From Telmatactis stephensoni (taxonomy: Eukaryota > Cnidaria > Anthozoa > Actiniaria > Isophelliidae): a DNA stretch of 64,000 nt. Made by a program: the position numbers and the translations under genes. Location of the stretch: NCBI GenBank assembly GCA_029948255.1, contig JALIZF010001510.1, forward strand, positions 186,001 through 250,000. Reading direction: 5' to 3'. Every line of letters begins with the position of its first letter. Within the stretch, counting starts at the first letter, position 1. Below the pieces are notes generated by a model. That model was given only the letters and a program-made list of their open reading frames with translations, was not told the DNA's origin and searched no databases. Of this stretch, positions 58,173 through 64,000 are shown piece by piece.

Positions 58173-59303
58173 ATGGATGCCTTCTGTAGTACAGAGATGA
58201 AAGATACCTTGGAACCATCAAATGGTAGCATTCTAAGCGTCGACGACCCGCTAAATAACGAAGAAGATGAGACCAAAAGTGATTCCAATGGCAATGAATC
58301 AGTGGAGCCATCATTTAGCTTCACTCCTCACATAGAAATCCCGGGCCATTACGACTGCCCAAGTCTTATTCAATCTACAGTAGAAGAGTTAAGAACAGAG
58401 CTGCTGCACCAAATTAGTGAAATTCAGCTCGAAGTTTCAAGGCTAAGAGGGAATTATGATAATTTATCAAGCTCAAGTACACTCTTGGAAGAAAACAGAA
58501 ATCTCAAAGAGAAACTCTCTTTGCTGGGAAGTGAGAACCGAAGGGTCCATGAAGAAAATAAAGCTTTATTAACTACATTGCGCCTAATGTATCAGGAAAA
58601 AGGAAAAGTTTTACAACAAGAATCGAAAAGTGTAATTGATGGAAAAGTTCAGAATTTGCATGAGCCACAAAGAAACTCCCCCAGGGAATCCGACTGTACA
58701 AAAGAACCACAAAGCCATGGAAAAGTACCAAATTTTCCACAAGACAAAGAGGCAAGCCAAACTAAAGAGCCAAGGTTCCAAAAGGAAAAGAAAACAAATC
58801 CTTCTAAAAGTACTATTTTTGTTGTTGGTGACTCTATTCTGAAAAACTTACAGGGGAACAAGATGTCATCAAAGACGGCGCAAGTAAACGTATGGTCTTT
58901 CCGTGGATGTACGAGTAGAGATATGAAGGATCATGTCCAGCCACTTATTAGAAAGAAACCAGAAGAGATGATTTTACATGTAGGAACAAATAGCTTACGA
59001 TCGTCTGAATCCGCACAGGCCTGTGCTGAAGAAATTGCTGATGTTGCCTCGATGATTAATAGCAAAACAACCAAGGTCGTGATATCTAGCCTAACAACAA
59101 GAACCGACGATAATTCTCTTCAAAAGAAAGCCATTGAAGTAAATGTAATTTTAAAACAATTGTGTGAAAAGAACAAGTGGAATTTTATTGACAATTCTAA
59201 CATTATGCCCGATTACCATCTCAATCGGAGTGGTCTCCACCTGAACAGATTGGGCACAAAACAACTTGCAACTAATTTTATTAATTACTTAAAGAAGACA
59301 TAG
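58173..59303 (+). CDS. CR1-like LINE ORF1 with coiled coil and SGNH esterase-like domain
   Basis: 376 residues from ATG 58173. A heptad-rich helical stretch ('LLHQISEIQLEVSRLRGN' and 'NRNLKEKLSLLGSENRRV') is followed by a lysine-rich linker and an SGNH-type fold with 'FVVGDSILKNL' (Ser block), 'LHVGTNSL' (Gly/Asn block) and 'SGLHLNRLG' (His block). Known CR1 ORF1 proteins carry such an esterase, together with RNA binding and particle formation. The frame is also open upstream into the host exon, so a 602-residue fusion starting at 57495 could be read. Confidence 0.85.
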   Translation: MDAFCSTEMKDTLEPSNGSILSVDDPLNNEEDETKSDSNGNESVEPSFSFTPHIEIPGHYDCPSLIQSTVEELRTELLHQISEIQLEVSRLRGNYDNLSSSSTLLEENRNLKEKLSLLGSENRRVHEENKALLTTLRLMYQEKGKVLQQESKSVIDGKVQNLHEPQRNSPRESDCTKEPQSHGKVPNFPQDKEASQTKEPRFQKEKKTNPSKSTIFVVGDSILKNLQGNKMSSKTAQVNVWSFRGCTSRDMKDHVQPLIRKKPEEMILHVGTNSLRSSESAQACAEEIADVASMINSKTTKVVISSLTTRTDDNSLQKKAIEVNVILKQLCEKNKWNFIDNSNIMPDYHLNRSGLHLNRLGTKQLATNFINYLKKT

Positions 59304-59315
59304 GAGTCGAATGTC

Positions 59316-62225
59316 GTGGAGCCCATGGAGGTAGGGGATAAGGGTAAGTTACGAGATTCAAATAAGATTTATGGTCGTGGTGTAACAATAGCCTCTTTAA
59401 ATATTAATAGTTTAATTGCGCATATAGATGAATTACGCGTGTTTCTCGCCGCATCATCTGAGATTGACATTCTGGCAATCAATGAAACAAAACTAGACTC
59501 TACCATACAGGACTCTGAAATACATGTACAGGGTTTTGATGTTGTCAGAAGAGATCGATCTCAGAATGGTCGAAACGGAGGAGGCGTTTGTTTTTATATA
59601 AAGAATAACCTTAATTATCAAAGGCGCAACGATCTTGAAGATAATTTACTGGAGTTCATCACTATTGAGATTACTAAACCTCGATCAAAATCATACTTAG
59701 TTAGTACTTGGTACCGCCCTCCCAACTCAACGCTTGACTTGTTCACGGCATTTGAAAACCTCATAGATAGTATTGATAAAACAAATCTTGATTATTACCT
59801 TTTAGGTGATATTAACTGTAACTTGTTAGATTTAACGAAACCCAGTGTAGTTTCTACAAATTTAATCAATATTTTTGATATCTATGGGCTTTCTCAGCTT
59901 ATAAGTGAACCAACACGCATAACTGCAAATACTAAATCATTAATTGACTTATGCGTGACTAACTCCCCGGACAAAATTACCAAGTCAGGAGTGTACCACC
60001 TTGGCATTAGTGACCATTCCTTAGTATTTATGACGCGAAAAGTCCATTACGAGCAGTCACAAGCTCGCATAATTGAGACACGTAATTTTAGAAATTTTGA
60101 TAAGGAGCAATTTCTAGCTGACCTTAGAAAAATGCCGTGGTCAGATGTCAAGCTGTACAATGATCCAAATGATATGTGGAATCACTGGAAGAGTTTGCTA
60201 ACCAAATGTATTGATTTCCACCTGCCTGTTGTCCACAAACGTGTGGGAAGGAAAAACTCACCATGGATCACTAGGGAGCTTATGAAGAAAATGCAGTCAC
60301 ATGACATTTTGAAAAGGAAAGCAATTTCCACTAATAGTGAATTAATTTGGAAAAAGTACAAAATTGCGAGAAACAGGATAAATAATGAAATTAGATTAGC
60401 AAAGAGAAAGTATTTTACGGAAAACTTAGCACTAAACAAATCCGATTCTCGGAAAACATGGCAGCTCCTTAATGATCTAAGCGCTCGAAAAGCTAGCAAA
60501 TTCTCCGGCGTTTCCGAGATTAAAGTAGATAATAAGTCAATTACTTCTCCAAGTGAGATGGCTGAAATTTTTAACGATCATTTTACAAGCATAGGCCAAA
60601 CTTTAGCTAGTAAACTACCTCCCTCTGACATTAAATTTGACACATATCTAAACTCAACTGGAAAAACTTTCGCTATTCAACCACCAAGTGAACAAACAGT
60701 TTGCGACCTGCTGGCAGGGATAAAGGAGAGGAAAGCCGTAGGCTTAGATAATATCCCTAACAAATTGCTGAAGATGTCTGCCTCAATTGTCGGACCATCT
60801 CTCGCGGTGATCTTTCAGCAGTCGATTGCCACGGGCATTTTCCCTAGGGAGTGGAAAATAGCGAAAGTGACACCAATTTTTAAAAAAGGGGAGAAAAGTG
60901 ACCTAAACAATTATCGACCAATTTCAGTTATTCCCACTGTATCAAAAATATTTGAGAAGATTGTTTATGACCAATTATATGACTACTTAAACAAAAACCA
61001 ATTATTGGCGCAATGTCAATCAGGTTTCCGCTCATTACACAGTACAGTTACCGCGTTGCTCGAAGCAACGAATGAATGGTCAGTAAATATTGACAAGGGA
61101 CTGTTTAACGGAGTCATTTTCATTGATCTCCAAAAGGCCTTTGACACCATCGACCATAGGATTTTGTTAAGCAAGTTATCTAACTATGGTGTTGACAAAG
61201 GCTCACTCCAGTGGTTTCGTTCGTATTTACTGACCAGGTCACAGAGATGTAGTGTTAATGGCAGTCTTTCTGAGTCCTGTGCTGTGAACTGTGGCATACC
61301 ACAAGGTAGTAACTTAGGACCATTATTGTTCCTTCTATATATTAATGACTTACCAAATTGTTTGGCGCAAGCCACAACAAGAATGTTTGCTGATGATACC
61401 AGCATCAGTGTACATGGTAATAATATTGGAGACCTGGAACCAATCATCAACTCTGAGCTTGGAAATGTTCATCGCTGGTTGCTAGCAAACAAGCTAAGCT
61501 TGAATGTAGCCAAAACAGAGTTCATGATAATTGGATCCCGCCAGAAGTTTACAGCACAGTGTGATTCCACAATCAATATCACAATAAACGGAGCTGAAGT
61601 TAAACAAGTTGATCATACCAAATCCTTGGGTGTCACTATAGACAAGAATCTCAATTGGTCAGAACATGTAAATAACATATCGAAGAAAATCTCTTCAAGT
61701 ATAGGGGCTTTAAAACGTGTTCGTCCGTTTATCTCGACTACCAGTGCCATCCAAATTTACGAAGCTTTAATTCAACCACAGTTTGATTACTGTAGCATAG
61801 TATGGGATGAATTAAACAACAAACTAAATGATCAACTTCAAAAACTTCAAAACCGGGCGGCTAGAGTAATAACAAAGTCTAACTATGACATACGATCAAC
61901 TCATATACTCGAGCAGCTGAAATGGGACACCCTTGCAATTCGTCGTAAAAAACAAAAAGCCCTTCTTATGTTCAAGACGATGCAAGGGCAAACCCCAGCT
62001 TACTTACAAGACCTGTTCTCAAACTATCACACGGTGTACAACCTTCGTAACAAAGATCATAAGCTAACAATTCCACAGCCACATACTGAATATCTTAAAA
62101 GAGCCTTTAGTTTTAGTGGCGCGAAATTATGGAATAGCCTTCCACCATACATTAAAGAGGCCAAAACAATTCGTAAATTCAAACAAGAAATTGCTAGCTT
62201 ATTTAAGGAAAACCGTAAGTTGTAA
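59316..62225 (+). CDS. CR1-like LINE ORF2: endonuclease and reverse transcriptase
   Basis: 969 residues beginning 12 nt after ORF1. The APE-type endonuclease has 'SLNINSL' (Asn30), 'INETKLD' (Glu57), 'LLGDINCNL' (163-170) and 'SDHSLV' (232-237). RT has 'FIDLQKAFDTIDH' (602-614), 'GIPQGSNLGPLLF' (660-672) and the catalytic 'FADD' (691-694). The C-terminus 'RAFSFSGAKLWNSLP' is the part also preserved in the truncated LINE at 32727. No stop or frameshift, so this copy may be competent for target-primed reverse transcription. Confidence 0.92.
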   Translation: MEPMEVGDKGKLRDSNKIYGRGVTIASLNINSLIAHIDELRVFLAASSEIDILAINETKLDSTIQDSEIHVQGFDVVRRDRSQNGRNGGGVCFYIKNNLNYQRRNDLEDNLLEFITIEITKPRSKSYLVSTWYRPPNSTLDLFTAFENLIDSIDKTNLDYYLLGDINCNLLDLTKPSVVSTNLINIFDIYGLSQLISEPTRITANTKSLIDLCVTNSPDKITKSGVYHLGISDHSLVFMTRKVHYEQSQARIIETRNFRNFDKEQFLADLRKMPWSDVKLYNDPNDMWNHWKSLLTKCIDFHLPVVHKRVGRKNSPWITRELMKKMQSHDILKRKAISTNSELIWKKYKIARNRINNEIRLAKRKYFTENLALNKSDSRKTWQLLNDLSARKASKFSGVSEIKVDNKSITSPSEMAEIFNDHFTSIGQTLASKLPPSDIKFDTYLNSTGKTFAIQPPSEQTVCDLLAGIKERKAVGLDNIPNKLLKMSASIVGPSLAVIFQQSIATGIFPREWKIAKVTPIFKKGEKSDLNNYRPISVIPTVSKIFEKIVYDQLYDYLNKNQLLAQCQSGFRSLHSTVTALLEATNEWSVNIDKGLFNGVIFIDLQKAFDTIDHRILLSKLSNYGVDKGSLQWFRSYLLTRSQRCSVNGSLSESCAVNCGIPQGSNLGPLLFLLYINDLPNCLAQATTRMFADDTSISVHGNNIGDLEPIINSELGNVHRWLLANKLSLNVAKTEFMIIGSRQKFTAQCDSTINITINGAEVKQVDHTKSLGVTIDKNLNWSEHVNNISKKISSSIGALKRVRPFISTTSAIQIYEALIQPQFDYCSIVWDELNNKLNDQLQKLQNRAARVITKSNYDIRSTHILEQLKWDTLAIRRKKQKALLMFKTMQGQTPAYLQDLFSNYHTVYNLRNKDHKLTIPQPHTEYLKRAFSFSGAKLWNSLPPYIKEAKTIRKFKQEIASLFKENRKL

Positions 62226-63151
62226 CCAAGGGCTCCACGGCAAACATGTAAAACAGTAACAGCTTTTTAATTGTAAATATTTACTTTTAATTTTTTTGTG
62301 AGCAATTGACTGATTGTTTTTACCGTGGTGAAATAAATAAACTTACTTACTTACTTACTTACTTACTTACGTGTAGATAAAACAGCGTCGACATTTGACA
62401 AAGAAACGATTTTTTTCGCCGATTCGCCTTTTGACTGGGTAACCGGATTATACCTGGGTATTGGCGGTGTCATAGCGAAAGGCTCAACCTTGGTGTCTTT
62501 CCCTCCCAAACTTGCATTTCAAGGAGGAATGGTACAAATTATCATGAAAACCATCGTGGAAGAAAGCTGTACCCAAGCATTCTTCGCGTCTTACTTTCTT
62601 CACGACATGACGACGTGTAATGAAATTGTTGACATGGATCTGAGTAAGCTGAAATTTGTTTACACTGGTGGTCAGCCAACTGCAGTCACTCTTCTAAAGA
62701 AAATCTTCTTACTTTTGCCTCAGTTGACTATCATCAATGGCTATGGATCAACAGAGATGAGCCTAGTCGGTAGGCAACAGCTCACAAAGAATACTATCGA
62801 TACGTCTGAGTATGGAGTAATGGATCTTGTGGATGGTTTGGAACTGAAGATAGTAGATGAGGAGGGACAGATTGTACCACTTAATGCCAAAGGTATGAAA
62901 CGACTTAAGGTGATCACCCATTGAGGACAGATTTTTATAGGTGTCGATTGTTTTAAATCATTTGATAGATTTCCTAAGGGTCCTGTAGGTTCTGAAGCGG
63001 TTATTATAGGTAGCATGTACCTAACTTTTTGTTTTATCAGTTTCCATGTTAAGTAATTGTGGTACTAAATAAGATATTGAAGCATATAGATTCGCTGTAA
63101 CGCGCGCTCTGATTGCATGGCCAGAAAACCATGAGCTATATATTTTTTAAT

Positions 63152-63260
63152 GTTGTATTGTATTGTATTGTATTGTATTGTATTGTATTGTATTGTATTG
63201 TATTGTATTGTATTGTATTGTATTGTATTGTATTGTATTGTATTGTATTGTATTGTATTA
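63152..63260 (+). repeat. (TTGTA)n microsatellite, intron of copy 6
   Basis: About 110 bp, followed by TTAAATGGGATTTGC as in copies 1 and 4. Confidence 0.95.
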
Positions 63261-63902
63261 AATGGGATTTGCTTCCAAGTGTTAAAAATTGAGCACTTAT
63301 TACGACATGGGTGTTAATTATTGGCAACAATGGCTACGAATTCGAAGTTGCTCATGTGTCCATAGCGTTACTTTGTCTGTCTTCGTCTCACAGGTGAACT
63401 GTGCGCACGATCAGCCTGGGTCTCATTTTCTAACTGGGACTTGATGCTAATCGACGATAAGCCAACTGCAGGTCTTGGAAAGAATGGCTGGTACTTCTCA
63501 AAGGACGCAGCCTCTCTTGATGAAAATGGAAAGCTCAGACTTCATGGCAGAATGGATGACATGATTAAATGCGGCACTGAATCTATCTCCCCTTATGGCA
63601 TTGAAGACCTTATGTTGGAACACCCTGATGTCAAGAATGTATGCGTTGTGGGTGTTCCTGATCAGCGATTGTTGGAAAAATTATGTGCGTGTATCATCCT
63701 GAAGGAAGACAACCAAAGCAATCAAGAGCATCTTGAAACAGAGATCGACGATTGGTGTACAGAGAAGTGTAAGAGGACGACAAGAGGGTCACTATGGAAA
63801 CCACGTCATTATGTTTTTGTTGATAGTTTTCCACTTACCAGAACTGGTAAGTTAAGTAGGAGGCTGGTTCGAGAAATGGCCGTGAAAAAACTGGGACTCT
63901 GA

Positions 63903-64000
63903 AAACAATGTCTTTGACTATTTGGCCATAATATGGATAACTATTATCACCATTACTTATTTAGTAATTTACGTAGGGACTGCTCATTATTTATGCTAGG
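63903..64000. repeat. Start of the next array intergenic block
   Basis: It matches the first about 100 bp after copies 1, 3, 4 and 5, so the array may continue past the window. Confidence 0.7.

Larger units (their letters stand above)
58138..62370 (+). mobile_element. Near-full-length CR1-like LINE inserted in exon 1 of copy 6
   Basis: A 4.2-kb element with two intact frames and a (CTTA)n tail at 62341-62370 after AATAAATAAA. The 5' edge is an 18-bp unit, ACGCCCACAGTACATGTA, repeated twice (58138-58173). An esterase-like domain in ORF1 and the endonuclease plus RT order in ORF2 fit the CR1 clade. Flanking sequence is AMP-binding exon on both sides. Confidence 0.9.
57495..63902 (+). pseudogene. 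AMP-binding gene, array copy 6, split by a CR1-like LINE
   Basis: The exon 1 pieces are 57495-58137 and 62371-62892; exon 2 is 63394-63902. The left piece runs through A3 'FTSGTTSTPKP' to 'NHGF'. After the LINE the frame resumes 'RVDKTASTFDKETIFFAD' and continues through A4 'SPFDWVTGLYLGIGG' and A5 'YGSTE' to the normal donor and exon 2. A few bases at the target appear lost. Apart from the LINE no stop is visible, so inactivation is probably recent. 'YPYEKLL' replaces 'YLYEKLL'. The 501-bp intron is the shortest in the array, with (TTGTA)n. Confidence 0.85.

Overview
The window is eukaryotic and AT-rich. It has spliced genes with GT..AG introns, TATA boxes, pentanucleotide and (GAT)n microsatellites, a DIRS-type tyrosine-recombinase retrotransposon, a CR1-like LINE and many palindromic non-autonomous DNA elements. 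The repeat style, the short introns and an intronless divergent rhodopsin-like receptor suggest a cnidarian, most likely a stony coral or sea anemone. That assignment is inference; no species marker is visible.

Layout. 1-7.6 kb: an intronless GPCR gene (396-1514) is followed on the same strand by the last three exons of a ClC-3/4/5-type chloride/proton antiporter (4408-6310), so the receptor may lie inside a ClC intron. 7.6-9.7 kb: a minus-strand acyl-CoA-synthetase-like (AMP-binding) gene carries a frameshift. 9.7-16.9 kb: gene-poor, with a 1.8-kb foldback element, a LINE relic and a SINE-like copy. 16.9-63.9 kb: a tandem plus-strand array of the same AMP-binding family with six two-exon copies and one relic, the copies separated by repeated intergenic blocks. 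The array is broken at 32.7-40.8 kb by a LINE tail, a 2.5-kb inverted-repeat element and a 1.5-kb TIR element, and it may continue past the right edge.

The AMP-binding genes share one architecture. Exon 1 (about 390 codons) carries motifs A3-A5. The intron splits the Gly codon of the A6 'KGELC' motif. Exon 2 (168 codons plus stop) carries A7, A8 and the A10 'TGK' lysine. Three copies look intact (16908, 28022, 40966). The others show distinct lesions: a 1-nt frameshift (minus-strand copy), a foldback element in exon 2 (46061), a nonsense codon plus a 4-nt insertion (52360), a whole CR1 LINE in exon 1 (57495) and a deletion relic (32330). This is a birth-and-death cluster. Paralogue differences concentrate in segments expected to line the acyl pocket.

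Because the array consists of near-identical units, each copy acts as an 'empty site' for insertions in another. This defines exact boundaries for the DIRS element (21809-26559, inserted at AATT), a solo LTR-like element (49679-50446), a TA-flanked MITE (31273-31404), a 227-bp TIR element (16286-16512) and the foldback in exon 2 of the 46061 copy. A second theme is a set of palindromes with unrelated arms that share a central core, CACTCG-S-CTACG-S-CTCGTG.
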